Below are positions 23,540-31,716 of a DNA stretch of 39,367 bases, piece by piece. Numbering within the stretch: position 1 is the stretch's first letter; each line of letters opens with the position of its first letter. This DNA is from a virus, in IMG/VR virus record IMGVR_UViG_3300012944_000018, positions 1-39,367 of that record. One strand, given 5' to 3'. The notes below the pieces were generated by a model. That model did not search any database. It was not told the DNA's origin and saw only the letters and a program-made list of their open reading frames with translations. Made by a program: the position numbers and the translations under genes.

Positions 23540-24049
23540 GTGCCTCTCGTAAAAGACATGATTCAAAGCAAGTTCCTGCGCAAAGAGGACTTTGATGAAG
23601 ATCGCGTACTGACGATCAAAGGACTGCGCCTGGAGGATATGCCGAGCGATCAGAGCCGTGAACCTCAGCAAAAATGGGTACTGTACTTCCGCGAGGAGCC
23701 CAAGGGCATGGCGCTGTCGGTGACGACCATCCGTGTGTTGGAGCAAGCCTACGGCTCCGACTCCGATCACTGGATCGGCAACAAGGTAATGGTGTACGTC
23801 GATCCAAACGTGAGTTTCGGCGGTAAGATCGTAGGCGGACTGCGATTGCGGACACCCAAGGTCAAAACCGTACCGAAGCCGCCTGCAGGCTCGCCTACAC
23901 CTCGCTTCGACCCAATGACGGGCAAGCCTCTGACAGGATCTGCAGGCTCGCCAGCAGATCCGATGTCACCGGCTGAAGATGAGTTTTCGGACCAATCTCA
24001 GACGGCCGCAGGCAGTCATGAGTTTGATGATTCAGAAATTCCTTTTTGA
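23540..24049 (+). CDS. Single-stranded-DNA-binding-like protein with acidic SSB tail
   Basis: The 169-residue protein starts at GTG behind AGGAG. Residues 1-105 (LVKDMIQSKFLRKEDFD, KWVLYFREEPKGMAL, NKVMVYVDPNVSFGGKIVGG) form a strand-rich domain shared by phage proteins near recombination genes. After a Pro/Ser linker it ends in DDSEIPF, the acidic tip by which bacterial SSB recruits partners. With NinB- and Ref-like genes next door, an ssDNA-binding role is likely. Confidence 0.8.
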   Translation: MPLVKDMIQSKFLRKEDFDEDRVLTIKGLRLEDMPSDQSREPQQKWVLYFREEPKGMALSVTTIRVLEQAYGSDSDHWIGNKVMVYVDPNVSFGGKIVGGLRLRTPKVKTVPKPPAGSPTPRFDPMTGKPLTGSAGSPADPMSPAEDEFSDQSQTAAGSHEFDDSEIPF

Positions 24050-24057
24050 GGTAAACC

Positions 24058-24504
24058 ATGCCCGCGTTCATCCTCTCGACCCACAATCGTGAACGAGCCC
24101 TTACGCTTGCGCACACAGTATTGCGGAGCCTGGATGAGCGCGTGGCATGGCAGGTCACTATTGAGCCGGTCAAAGTCACTCGTACGATCCAACAGAATCG
24201 GTATCTCAATGGCGTGGCCTACAAGGCGATTGGCGAACGTACCGGCTACGAACGCGAGGAGTTGCATGAGTACTTCCTGGGCCAGTTCTTCGGCTGGAGA
24301 ATCAAGAAGGTGCCGCGTAAGCCTTCTAATCCCAAGGGCGAGGAATCTGTCCCGATACGCTCGACTACCCGGGATGAAGAGGGTAAGCGTGAAGTGCTCT
24401 CGACGGAAGACTTCTGGAAGTACGTCGAATTCCTGCAACGCTTTGCGGCCGAGAAGCTACACATCATCATCCCCGATCCTGACCCTGCACTGAGGACACG
24501 GTAG
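24058..24504 (+). CDS. ninB: NinB-like recombination protein
   Basis: The 148-residue protein has WQVTIEPVKVTRTIQQNRYL and NGVAYKAIGERTGYEREELH, the arrangement of lambda NinB (Orf), a mediator that loads recombinase onto SSB-coated DNA. A GAGG site precedes the ATG. It follows the SSB-like gene and precedes an HNH nuclease, a coherent recombination cassette. Confidence 0.8.
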   Translation: MPAFILSTHNRERALTLAHTVLRSLDERVAWQVTIEPVKVTRTIQQNRYLNGVAYKAIGERTGYEREELHEYFLGQFFGWRIKKVPRKPSNPKGEESVPIRSTTRDEEGKREVLSTEDFWKYVEFLQRFAAEKLHIIIPDPDPALRTR

Positions 24505-24812
24505 TGGTGGCCTACAAGGGAATGCCGCGGGCCACCGCAGAAGAAAGAGCACATCTCGTGCGCGTGCGCGGATTGCCCTGTTGCATTTGCCTGCCCGATG
24601 AGCAGAAGTCTCCCACGGAAGCTCATCATTTGCTCCGGGGAGGCCAGCGGATGGGGCATTATTTCTGCGTCCCTTTATGTCATGAACACCACGATAATGT
24701 GCATAGATACGTCATCATGATGCGTGCGTTGTGGACATTGACAATGAGTACATTGGGCGTGACGAACGTGGAATGGCCCATGAGCAAAATTGTGCCGAGG
24801 AGTGTCGCATGA
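24504..24812 (+). CDS. Ref-like HNH nuclease
   Basis: The 102-residue protein starts at GTG overlapping the ninB stop. Key features are RGLPCCICLPDEQ, EAHHLLRGGQRMGHY and VPLCHEHHDNVH, a zinc-binding HNH fold like the P1 Ref family that cuts at RecA filaments. The C-terminus is shorter than P1 Ref. It probably helps recombination or repair of phage DNA. Confidence 0.8.
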   Translation: MVAYKGMPRATAEERAHLVRVRGLPCCICLPDEQKSPTEAHHLLRGGQRMGHYFCVPLCHEHHDNVHRYVIMMRALWTLTMSTLGVTNVEWPMSKIVPRSVA

Positions 24813-24928
24813 ACGAGCGTGAGGTCATTGAGGCGCTCTGCATGGTCATCGGAACCGGTGTCGTGATGACGTTGATGGCGCTCTGGTGCCTGCGGCCTCG
24901 TAGTGCCCGCCGGGAGTCGAGGAAGTAA
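24809..24928 (+). CDS. Small single-pass membrane protein
   Basis: The 39-residue protein has a hydrophobic helix (ALCMVIGTGVVMTLMALWCL) and a basic C-terminal tail, so probably inner-membrane with the tail inside. Coupled by ATGA and TAATG. Unknown. Confidence 0.6.
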   Translation: MNEREVIEALCMVIGTGVVMTLMALWCLRPRSARRESRK

Positions 24929-25161
24929 TGCGCCGCATCGGAATGACAGGCTCATTGTCTGGCGCGGCACCCACTCTGCAAGCCTTCGGTACCTTCAAGG
25001 ACATTCAGCGCGAGTCCCGTGAGCTTTCGATGGAGTTGGATATCAGCGTGATTGCTCTGGACCCAAGGCGCTATACCGCACGCTTTCGGGTGTTGGGACA
25101 TACCGCCAACAATGCCGATGAGGTCAGACGGTTGGTCACTCGATTGAGGCCTGCACCATGA
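24928..25161 (+). CDS. Hypothetical protein
   Basis: The 77-residue protein has a beta-rich second half (ISVIALDPRRYTARFRVLG) and a helix DEVRRLVTRL. ATGA-coupled to the next gene. Not recognised. Confidence 0.6.
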   Translation: MRRIGMTGSLSGAAPTLQAFGTFKDIQRESRELSMELDISVIALDPRRYTARFRVLGHTANNADEVRRLVTRLRPAP

Positions 25162-25325
25162 AAACCTATCAGGGCGCCCTGGATGAGATCCGCAAGTATG
25201 GCGGCCGCTGGGAAGTGTTGAAAGCGCGCTGTATGTCGGCCTACATCGATTTTGAAGCGCAATACATGCCGGAACGCTCCAAGGCACGGGCCCAGCACAT
25301 CGTGGACGGATTGAGAAAGCTATGA
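25158..25325 (+). CDS. Small helical protein
   Basis: The 55-residue protein is helical and basic (DEIRKYGGRWEVLKARC, PERSKARAQHIVDGLRKL). ATGA overlaps on both sides. Unknown. Confidence 0.6.
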   Translation: MKTYQGALDEIRKYGGRWEVLKARCMSAYIDFEAQYMPERSKARAQHIVDGLRKL

Positions 25326-25522
25326 CAGTTGTGGGTTTGGCCGAGAAGGTGACGGAACGTTCCTGCGCCTGCCATTCAACCGACGCCTATGACTGTTGGC
25401 AGAGCCGCTATCCCTCAAACGAAAGACAGAGCGCTCAAGAGATCGAGATGGACGGCGGTCCTTGTCAATGTTCGTGCCACGACGAGCAGGAAGAAGACTA
25501 CGACCCAGCGGAGTACCTATGA
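25322..25522 (+). CDS. Small Cys/Asp/Glu-rich protein
   Basis: The 66-residue protein has SCACHS and CQCSCHDEQ, CxC pairs able to bind a metal, and an acidic C-terminus (EEDYDPAEYL). Unknown; similar CxC motifs occur in a later gene (28808-29209). Confidence 0.65.
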   Translation: MTVVGLAEKVTERSCACHSTDAYDCWQSRYPSNERQSAQEIEMDGGPCQCSCHDEQEEDYDPAEYL

Positions 25523-25701
25523 TGACCGACGAAGAACAGACCCTGCTCGTGATACGCGGAACCATCGCGGGCATGCCTGAAGACGACCAGATCCGCGTGA
25601 AGTCCATTGCCGAGACGATTCGCAACGTACTCAAGGCTGGCGGTGGTCATGCAGCCATGGCTCTTGCGCTCGTCGGCGCTGAGCAGGCGGCGCAGCCATG
25701 A
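25519..25701 (+). CDS. Small helical protein
   Basis: The 60-residue protein reads DEEQTLLVIRGTIAGMPEDD, then VKSIAETIRNVLKAG and an Ala-rich helix. This pattern recurs in small phage proteins. ATGA overlaps on both sides. Unknown. Confidence 0.65.
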   Translation: MMTDEEQTLLVIRGTIAGMPEDDQIRVKSIAETIRNVLKAGGGHAAMALALVGAEQAAQP

Positions 25702-25907
25702 ACGGAGAGCCGCTCCCCACTGACTCCCGGGCGGAAAGTTCCCCGCCAGTGAGGTATTTCTACCGGATGGAGCCCTTAAGAATCGGCGGCATGTCGATAG
25801 CGAGGGTCGAGCCCGGCAAGCGGTTGGTGACGATCTACGAGGGTAGTTTTACCGTGGAGGAAGCCCTGCAGCTCCGTGGCTGGCTCAACTCGGTGCTGCC
25901 GCTATGA
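25698..25907 (+). CDS. Hypothetical protein
   Basis: The 69-residue protein has strands (GGMSIARVEPGKRLVTIYEG) and a helix FTVEEALQLRGWL. ATGA-coupled. Unknown. Confidence 0.6.
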   Translation: MNGEPLPTDSRAESSPPVRYFYRMEPLRIGGMSIARVEPGKRLVTIYEGSFTVEEALQLRGWLNSVLPL

Positions 25908-26194
25908 CCGGAACAGAGCGAACGCTCCCTGAGCGCGTCTGGGTTGGGCGGGACGCGATTGGCAGCCTGATAATCTACCCAACGCGCGTTTATCACGGGC
26001 AGGCGGTCGAGTTCATGCGCGTGCTCTCGCGCCAGGAGGTCGAGACGCTGGCAAATGATGCCGAGGGTATCAGTGTGCAGCAGTACATCAACTCGTTGCG
26101 CAATACGATTGATGGCCAGCGCAAGCATATCGCGAGGCTTGAAGCCACTTGCCAGCGCTACGCAGACGCCATGGAGGAAGACGGCAATGCATGA
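25904..26194 (+). CDS. Hypothetical protein with C-terminal coiled coil
   Basis: The 96-residue protein has a strand-rich first half (ERVWVGRDAIGSLIIYP) and a helix YINSLRNTIDGQRKHIARLE that may form a coiled coil. Unknown. Confidence 0.65.
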   Translation: MTGTERTLPERVWVGRDAIGSLIIYPTRVYHGQAVEFMRVLSRQEVETLANDAEGISVQQYINSLRNTIDGQRKHIARLEATCQRYADAMEEDGNA

Positions 26195-26441
26195 GCACAT
26201 CCCTGCAGAGGAGGAACTCGTAGACGACGGCAACCCTCGTGAGCCGATCTGCGAGAAGTGCGGCGACGAGATGGAATGGGCCGATTGCTACGAGATTGAC
26301 TGCGAGGACGGCTCTTACGACGGCTACGAAGAAGATCCAACGTGGTACGACCCTGGCGAGTGGGTGAAGTGCTCGACATGCGAGGGGAAAGGCGGTTGGT
26401 GGATCTGCGTAAGGTGTTCTCCGGAGATTGATCATGGCTGA
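26187..26441 (+). CDS. Acidic zinc-ribbon protein
   Basis: The 84-residue protein has ICEKCGDEMEWADCYEIDC, then KCSTCEGKGGWWICVRC, four CxxC-type pairs for one or two zincs. It is strongly acidic otherwise. It might mimic nucleic acid; that is a guess. It overlaps the next start by eight bases. Confidence 0.7.
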   Translation: MHEHIPAEEELVDDGNPREPICEKCGDEMEWADCYEIDCEDGSYDGYEEDPTWYDPGEWVKCSTCEGKGGWWICVRCSPEIDHG

Positions 26442-26766
26442 CTCGCTCCCCGAAGATAAGCGTTCGCGTGGCATCTACGAGAAGTTCCGGGTCGAGCGCA
26501 CGGACGGTAAAAGCGCCCCCGGCGAAAAGCACGATGGCTGTCGGTATTTCGTGCTGGATGTGGGCTGCGATCTGCATGCCATCCCGGCACTGATGACCTA
26601 TGCAGAGTCTTGCCAAGCGGAATATCCGCTGCTGGCGCGAGATGTACGCAAGATGGCGCAGCTCAACTGTGAGCATCGATGGGCCGACACCCTGCACGGT
26701 CCCGATACTGTAGGAGAGCACTGCGAAATTTGCGGCACTGATCGGGAGTATGACTATGACGACTGA
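26434..26766 (+). CDS. Conserved phage protein with C-terminal CxxC
   Basis: The 110-residue protein reads IYEKFRVERTDGKSAPGEKH, CRYFVLDVGCDLHAIPAL and AEYPLLARDVRK, a conserved block I know from many phage early regions with no assigned function. The C-terminus adds EHCEICGTD. The longer start at 26428 is less likely. Confidence 0.75.
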   Translation: MADSLPEDKRSRGIYEKFRVERTDGKSAPGEKHDGCRYFVLDVGCDLHAIPALMTYAESCQAEYPLLARDVRKMAQLNCEHRWADTLHGPDTVGEHCEICGTDREYDYDD

Positions 26767-27946
26767 ACCGCTCACATCGGATGAGCTGTGCCCCACGTGC
26801 CAACACCCCAAAAGGGCGCATTTCAACCAGGGAGGAGGCAAATTAATCTGCCTATCAACGGACGAGTGCCCGTGCGTTCACCAATTGTGCGAAGACTGCC
26901 CGCCACTGGGCTATCCGACTGATAAAACGCGGTGTCTACCGTGCCCGCGACGACAGGCTGCAACTCCTGGGGCCACTGTTAAGGGTGAGCCTTCGGTTGG
27001 TCTAGGTGCCGAGGGTTCACGGCCCCGGGAGCTGCTCACCTCAAATGAGCAGTTGCCGACATGGGAGGCGTGCGCCGACAAGCGCAATTCTGGCAAGTCC
27101 CTCACGGCACTTGAGGAGTTCATCTTCGATAACGAGCCGGCACCGAATCCCCGCTCCACCGAAGAGGAGGATTTTCGCACTCAACTTTTGGCGGTATTGA
27201 TTGAGCAAAGAACCGCTCGCGAGACGAGAGCGATCCCAGCGCGTAGCTATCCCGGCGACGAAGAGGCTGTAAGGCAGTCAGGGGTGCGTCTTCCCTATTG
27301 CACGTGCAGCCGAGGGTCGGACGACCCGCATAAGGACAATTGCAAATTCTGGGCTGGCATTCTCGCCGCTAGAACGTTGTGGATGGATCGAAATGTTACT
27401 GCATGGTCATGTCGGCAAGAAGCGTCGGGGCACGAGCGCTGTTCGCAATGGTGTGGTCATCCGGAGTTTTGCACCGCTGTAGGGACTGATAGGCGCGCTC
27501 AGAAAGCGCACGAGTTGAAAGCCACCGAGCAAGCCAATACCCCGCGCTTCACGCCCGCCATCGAAGCCGAGGGCATGGCCTGGTGGAACAGCCTCACCGT
27601 CACGCAGCGCGATCATTGGCTCAAGCAAGCCGGCTCAGCGGCGCCCGCGGATGCGTGGCAGGCGTTCAGGACTTCGCAGAGAATCAGCGACATCCAGTGG
27701 CCACCCAATAGCCGTTGGTATTGCCCTAATCGGCAGTGCGCTTGGAAAGGGACCGGAATTGAACTCGCGAACAACGTTTGCCCTAAGTGTGGCAACGCCT
27801 GTGAAATGGACACGACACCGGCTCCCGACACTGAAACCTCCCTGGCGCAGTACGTCAACCGAACTGACAAGGGCAGCCGGGTGCTGCGGGAGTATCAGGA
27901 TCTGTTGGCTAGAGCCGCGCAGAACGGGGGAGAGCAACATGGGTAG
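26756..27946 (+). CDS. Large multi-zinc-finger hypothetical protein
   Basis: The 396-residue protein has at least three Cys-rich clusters: ELCPTCQHPKRAHF, LCEDCPPLGYP; CTCSRGSDDPHKDNC; and WYCPNRQCAWKG with CPKCGNAC. Between them is TPRFTPAIEAEGMAWWNSL, TVTQRDHWLKQAGS, a block seen in other phage proteins. A GGGAG site seven bases upstream decides the start at 26756 rather than 26750. It looks like a fusion of smaller modules. Confidence 0.7.
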   Translation: MTTEPLTSDELCPTCQHPKRAHFNQGGGKLICLSTDECPCVHQLCEDCPPLGYPTDKTRCLPCPRRQAATPGATVKGEPSVGLGAEGSRPRELLTSNEQLPTWEACADKRNSGKSLTALEEFIFDNEPAPNPRSTEEEDFRTQLLAVLIEQRTARETRAIPARSYPGDEEAVRQSGVRLPYCTCSRGSDDPHKDNCKFWAGILAARTLWMDRNVTAWSCRQEASGHERCSQWCGHPEFCTAVGTDRRAQKAHELKATEQANTPRFTPAIEAEGMAWWNSLTVTQRDHWLKQAGSAAPADAWQAFRTSQRISDIQWPPNSRWYCPNRQCAWKGTGIELANNVCPKCGNACEMDTTPAPDTETSLAQYVNRTDKGSRVLREYQDLLARAAQNGGEQHG

Positions 27947-28184
27947 ATATAAAATCAGAAAGAGAGCGTTCCCAGTTCATGCGACAGGATTCGCATGGGA
28001 ACTTCCGGCGCCCAAAAACAACCCCGGGTCGCTCTGCAACTGGGCGCGCCCAACTGTGGAGCAACTCGACGATGACCCGAGACCACAGATGAATGCGAAG
28101 CCCGTAAAGGTCGTCATTATCAGCCAAGCGGAGTTTCTTCAGTTGCGCCGCACAGCGAGAGCCGCTAAGAGCGAGAACGTATGA
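27939..28184 (+). CDS. Hypothetical protein
   Basis: The 81-residue protein has a basic N-terminus (GRYKIRKRAFPVHATGF) and ends in a helix that begins VKVVIISQAEFLQLRR. It starts inside the end of the previous gene and overlaps the next start. Unknown. Confidence 0.6.
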   Translation: MGRYKIRKRAFPVHATGFAWELPAPKNNPGSLCNWARPTVEQLDDDPRPQMNAKPVKVVIISQAEFLQLRRTARAAKSENV

Positions 28185-28597
28185 CACGAGAAGAGAACGA
28201 AGCCCGCATCAAAGCCCTCGACCGCCAGGATCTCGAGATGGAGGCAATGGAAGCGTTCGACCTGCTCAACCATCCAGAAGTGATGGACTTCCTGGACGGG
28301 ACACGCCTTGAGGTTGCCCATCAGATCCAGCGGTGGGGCACCGTACACGATCGAGCGAAAGAGCCACAGGATTGGTTCTGGCTCGTCGGCTACCTCGCTG
28401 GAAAGGCTCTGCGAGCACACGGCGATGGCGATGTGAATAAGGCTCTCCACCATACTATTTCCAGCGCTGCGGTACTCGCCAACTGGCACACACAGATCAA
28501 ACTCGGTCAAGCGGGCAGATTCACGCCAGGCGCCAGCGACCTACAAAAGATGATTGAGGAAACGTTCGGCAGTAGCGAGTTGGGCAAGTCCGAATGA
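28181..28597 (+). CDS. All-alpha conserved phage protein (possible MazG-like)
   Basis: The 138-residue protein is helical, with VAHQIQRWGTVHDRAKEPQD, WFWLVGYLAGKALRA and ALHHTISSAAVLANWH, a conserved block in small phage proteins. The spacing of E/Q/W/H/D residues resembles all-alpha NTP pyrophosphatases, but I cannot confirm the metal-binding EExxE sites, so the call stays tentative. Confidence 0.6.
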   Translation: MTREENEARIKALDRQDLEMEAMEAFDLLNHPEVMDFLDGTRLEVAHQIQRWGTVHDRAKEPQDWFWLVGYLAGKALRAHGDGDVNKALHHTISSAAVLANWHTQIKLGQAGRFTPGASDLQKMIEETFGSSELGKSE

Positions 28598-28815
28598 TCC
28601 CTCTTGTTCCAAAAGCCTTGCGCACCGTGAAATGGTACGTCCGCTATCGCCCGAGTGTGCATAGTCTCGTGCAGCGACAGTATCGGACGAAGAAAGCTGC
28701 CGAGGCCGTTCAACAGCCCGGCGAAGTCGTGTTCCAGGTCAAAGGATTCTATTTCCCCAGCCAGGTCAAACAGCGCAAGCGTCGCGCTCAACAGCACGGA
28801 GCGGGTCATGTTTAG
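28594..28815 (+). CDS. Small basic protein
   Basis: The 73-residue protein is Lys/Arg/Val-rich with strands (VKWYVRYRPSVHSLVQRQY). It ends just inside the next gene. Unknown. Confidence 0.6.
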   Translation: MIPLVPKALRTVKWYVRYRPSVHSLVQRQYRTKKAAEAVQQPGEVVFQVKGFYFPSQVKQRKRRAQQHGAGHV

Positions 28816-29209
28816 TTGCTGCGAATGCAAAGATGACGAAGCGTGGAAGTATGCAGAATGCTTCTGCTCCTGCCATACGTACGCTCATATGGACAGGCAA
28901 GTGAACGATTACACCAAACGAGGCGAGGTTATGAATCCGCCAGTGCCGGCCGCTCTGGGTACTGAGGCAAGGAACCTCAACACGCCTCACCGTGATGGGA
29001 CTGGGGCAGTTCCGGGCCGCAAGGCCATGGGGACGGAAGCGCAGGCCACGCAACCGTCCGCCGCCCCCTTTCCTCAGAATGAATGTGCTTGCCCTCTCAA
29101 AGCCTGTAGGCCCGAGGCCAACGAGGGAAGGGTCTGTTGGCGATCTGGCCATCGTATTCCCGAAGGCTACTTCAGCAACACTCCCACATCCTCCGAAGGT
29201 ACAAAATGA
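28808..29209 (+). CDS. Cys-rich hypothetical protein
   Basis: The 133-residue protein begins with SCCECKDDEAW and CFCSCHTYAH, CxC pairs like those of the 66-aa gene at 25322. A disordered middle follows, then ECACPLKACRPE. An internal ATG at 28931 is possible as an alternative start. Confidence 0.55.
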   Translation: MFSCCECKDDEAWKYAECFCSCHTYAHMDRQVNDYTKRGEVMNPPVPAALGTEARNLNTPHRDGTGAVPGRKAMGTEAQATQPSAAPFPQNECACPLKACRPEANEGRVCWRSGHRIPEGYFSNTPTSSEGTK

Positions 29210-29415
29210 GCGCCCGAGCCCAACTGCAACGAGCCCTCGACGACGCAGCGGAGGTCATTCGCAGCACGTATCCACAGATCAACGGGACTGTTTTTGCTGC
29301 CACGCAAATATGGTTCGGTAAGTACCAACATCTTCTGACCAAAGGCATGCCCTCAAAGGTGCTGGAAAAAGCGTTCGGGAACGAACCGGATACTGACAAT
29401 GGAAACTCACCATGA
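29206..29415 (+). CDS. Small helical protein
   Basis: From 29206 (ATGA overlap) the 69-residue protein has helices (ARAQLQRALDDAAEVIRS, IWFGKYQHLLTKG). The frame opens further upstream but without support. Unknown. Confidence 0.6.
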   Translation: MSARAQLQRALDDAAEVIRSTYPQINGTVFAATQIWFGKYQHLLTKGMPSKVLEKAFGNEPDTDNGNSP

Positions 29416-29633
29416 TTTCGATAAAGGCTAAGCCGCTCCAGTATCCCAACTTCGTTATCTTGGACATACCCAAGACGATGGCATCTGACGGCGCCAGCCT
29501 CGATGTCGGCTTGGCCTTCCCAACCGATGACCTAGCCTCGGAGTTCTGGGATCAGGCCAAAGCCGGCTGGATGGAGCACGTTCGTAAACGCCGCACTGAC
29601 AGCGCAAACCCACAAGCATCGGAGAAAACATGA
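29412..29633 (+). CDS. Hypothetical protein
   Basis: The 73-residue protein has a strand-rich start (PLQYPNFVILDIPKTM) and a helix near the end (SEFWDQAKAGWMEHVRKR). ATGA overlaps on both sides. Unknown. Confidence 0.6.
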   Translation: MISIKAKPLQYPNFVILDIPKTMASDGASLDVGLAFPTDDLASEFWDQAKAGWMEHVRKRRTDSANPQASEKT

Positions 29634-30055
29634 GCACATTGGACGACTACCGAAAGAATGCGGTTCACTACAAAGCGATTGGGCAGACCGAATTCTGCCT
29701 GAATCGTGAGGACGAGCTTCCGTGGGAGATCGCCACCTCGTGCGAGCCCGGCGGATCTCATCGGCTGGATATCTCGACATCAGTGAGTTTTAAGGGAGAG
29801 GATCCCGAGACCGGGTTCAAGTTCCGGTGGAGCTGGGACCTGGAGCCCTACAACGCCAATGGCAAGGGCCATTTCGAGATGGATGTGGCCGGCGCCAAGG
29901 CCGTGATGCGCAAGCTGCCTGCGCCGTGCAAGCGATCGTTCGAGAAGTACCTACAGAGTTGCATCAAGGCGGTGCGCAAGAAAGGCGAGGAATGGGAGGC
30001 CATCACCAAAAGTCAGTTCGATTATGCGAAGTCGCTCGAATCGATTCTGAGCTGA
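29630..30055 (+). CDS. Hypothetical protein, alpha/beta
   Basis: The 141-residue protein has a strand-rich first half (LPWEIATSCEPGGSHRLDI, FKGEDPETGFKFRWSWDLE) and a helical second half (AGAKAVMRKLP, SFEKYLQSCIKAVRKKG). No motif was recognised. Confidence 0.65.
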   Translation: MSTLDDYRKNAVHYKAIGQTEFCLNREDELPWEIATSCEPGGSHRLDISTSVSFKGEDPETGFKFRWSWDLEPYNANGKGHFEMDVAGAKAVMRKLPAPCKRSFEKYLQSCIKAVRKKGEEWEAITKSQFDYAKSLESILS

Positions 30056-30079
30056 TTCAACCGTGGGAGATAGTCAGAA

Positions 30080-30319
30080 ATGAGTGTCAGCATTGCGACA
30101 ATCAGAACCTGGAAGGAAGTAGCCGAGCTGCTGAAACAGGGTTGGCACATCGAGGAATTCGATGTCGTGAGCCCAACCGGCGAGCGCCGCGGAGCTTGGG
30201 GTAATGCGATCAAGGCGTGTCGCGATCGTGGGCTCGTGCCTGAGACCGGAGGAGCGGCTCGGCTACATGGGGCATTCATGGCGGCCCGACCAAATGACCC
30301 TCAATTCTCGAACGACTGA
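30080..30319 (+). CDS. Hypothetical protein
   Basis: The 79-residue protein has helices and a strand-like WHIEEFDVVSPTGERRGAW. It starts 25 bases after the previous stop, one of few gaps in this operon. Unknown. Confidence 0.6.
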   Translation: MSVSIATIRTWKEVAELLKQGWHIEEFDVVSPTGERRGAWGNAIKACRDRGLVPETGGAARLHGAFMAARPNDPQFSND

Positions 30320-30345
30320 GCTTCGCAACAACTAGGAGCATAGCC

Positions 30346-30510
30346 ATGGAAGAAACGAAAGTAGTCGAGTTGCTCCCCAACGGGCTCACGAAGGTCGAGT
30401 TGCCGCTGCAGAGCGACGAAAACAAGCAGGCTTGGCGCCTACTATTCGAACGTTTCCGTGAGATCGCGCGCGAGGCGGAAGAACGCTCGGATAACTCAGG
30501 ACCACGCTAG
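30346..30510 (+). CDS. Small acidic helical protein
   Basis: The 54-residue protein follows an AGGAG site. It has strands (VVELLPNGLTKVELPL) and a charged helix (AWRLLFERFREIAREAEER). Unknown. Confidence 0.65.
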   Translation: MEETKVVELLPNGLTKVELPLQSDENKQAWRLLFERFREIAREAEERSDNSGPR

Positions 30511-30611
30511 TGCGACAGGATTTTGATCAATCAGTGCCCATCGAGGAGCAGATCAGTCGCCGGATCAAGGTGCATACTGGCCACAAACACCAGCATCCCA
30601 GAATGATCTGA
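30510..30611 (+). CDS. Tiny possible protein
   Basis: A 33-residue frame beginning with GTG that shares its G with the previous TAG. It is basic with His-rich end (HTGHKHQH). It may be translated by coupling or be noise. Confidence 0.35.
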   Translation: MRQDFDQSVPIEEQISRRIKVHTGHKHQHPRMI

Positions 30612-30622
30612 CGGCGGCGGGA

Positions 30623-31420
30623 TTGGAGAATGAGCGGCTGCAGAAGCTCCACGAGGATTGGTTCAACGGTCCGGAAGGCGTGCGCTGGTACATGCAAGAG
30701 AATATGCAGCTGCGGGCTGCCCTGCAGTCGATTCGAGACGGCAGAATCATTCAAGGCATGAGTGCATCGTTATTTGCCGAGAAACTACTTCAGGGAACTG
30801 CTCCCGAACCGTCCAAACCACTATACCGCAAGTGGCCCGGTGAACCACCGCACTGCATGAGCTGTAGTTGCGGGATGACCGACGAGCAGAAGCGCACGGT
30901 GCCCGAGGCTGACTACCTTCGCGTCCATCGTGAGTTGATGGAACTGAAATACCCCGGAGTCAACACGCGACCCGCTTGCCCGCACGGCGCAACGAGCGAG
31001 GAAGTCTGCCCCGAGTGCTTGGGCGCACCGAGCGACAACCCGGACGATGGGTTGGGCACTGGACACGCTGGGAAATCGGCACCCGAACCGAACCTGCCTC
31101 ATACCGATAGTGTTACGCGATCGTCCGACGTGGCGCTGCAGGAACTGATTCGCACCAGCACGGAATGGCGCGAGCGTGAAGGAGCATTAACGGATCGCCC
31201 CTACTATCTGCTGGGCGACTGGCTGCGTTGGGCCGGATGGCGTGCATCTTCTGACCAGCCTTCGTTGACCGATTGGGAGAAGGCCCGCGATGTCGTACAG
31301 GAAGTCGTGTGCCAGACTTCAGGCGACATGCGCATAGGTGCCCTGCATTGCCTCCACGCGGTGGCAGATGCCATGCGAGGCACGCCAGCGTCACCGTCGA
31401 AATCGGGAGGTGGTCAGTGA
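30623..31420 (+). CDS. Hypothetical protein with central Cys clusters
   Basis: The 265-residue protein starts at TTG. The frame is open upstream to 30527 with no ATG or GTG, so the true start is uncertain. Residues 1-45 are helical (ENERLQKLHEDWFNGPEG). The centre has CMSCSCGM and CPHG-VCPEC, likely zinc ligands. The C-terminal third is helical (DRPYYLLGDWLRWAGWRAS). Unknown. Confidence 0.6.
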   Translation: MENERLQKLHEDWFNGPEGVRWYMQENMQLRAALQSIRDGRIIQGMSASLFAEKLLQGTAPEPSKPLYRKWPGEPPHCMSCSCGMTDEQKRTVPEADYLRVHRELMELKYPGVNTRPACPHGATSEEVCPECLGAPSDNPDDGLGTGHAGKSAPEPNLPHTDSVTRSSDVALQELIRTSTEWREREGALTDRPYYLLGDWLRWAGWRASSDQPSLTDWEKARDVVQEVVCQTSGDMRIGALHCLHAVADAMRGTPASPSKSGGGQ

Positions 31421-31716
31421 CCAAGCCAATCAGGCCGGGAGACGTCGGAGCAGAGAAAGGCAAGCATATACCCGCCGCGGTATTTGATGCCTTCAACACA
31501 GAGATCGCGAAACACTTTTCGAGTGGCTCAGCGATCGTAAAGCAAGAGACGGTCCTTATGCGACTCGTGGAAGGCGGGATGCAGCGTCGAGAGATATTCG
31601 ATGCAGGCTGGCTCAATATCGAGGAAGCCTACAAGGATGTTGGGTGGAAGGTCACATACGACAAGCCTGGCTTCAACGAGACTGGCGAATCGTTTTTCAA
31701 GTTCGAGCCGCGCTGA
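31417..31716 (+). CDS. Conserved phage protein
   Basis: The 99-residue protein starts at GTG overlapping the previous stop (GTGA). It reads IPAAVFDAFNTEIAKHFSSG, SAIVKQETVLMRLVEGG, then GWKVTYDKPGFNETGESFF. I know this pattern from conserved early phage proteins of unknown function. It is the last gene of the plus operon. Confidence 0.7.
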   Translation: MTKPIRPGDVGAEKGKHIPAAVFDAFNTEIAKHFSSGSAIVKQETVLMRLVEGGMQRREIFDAGWLNIEEAYKDVGWKVTYDKPGFNETGESFFKFEPR

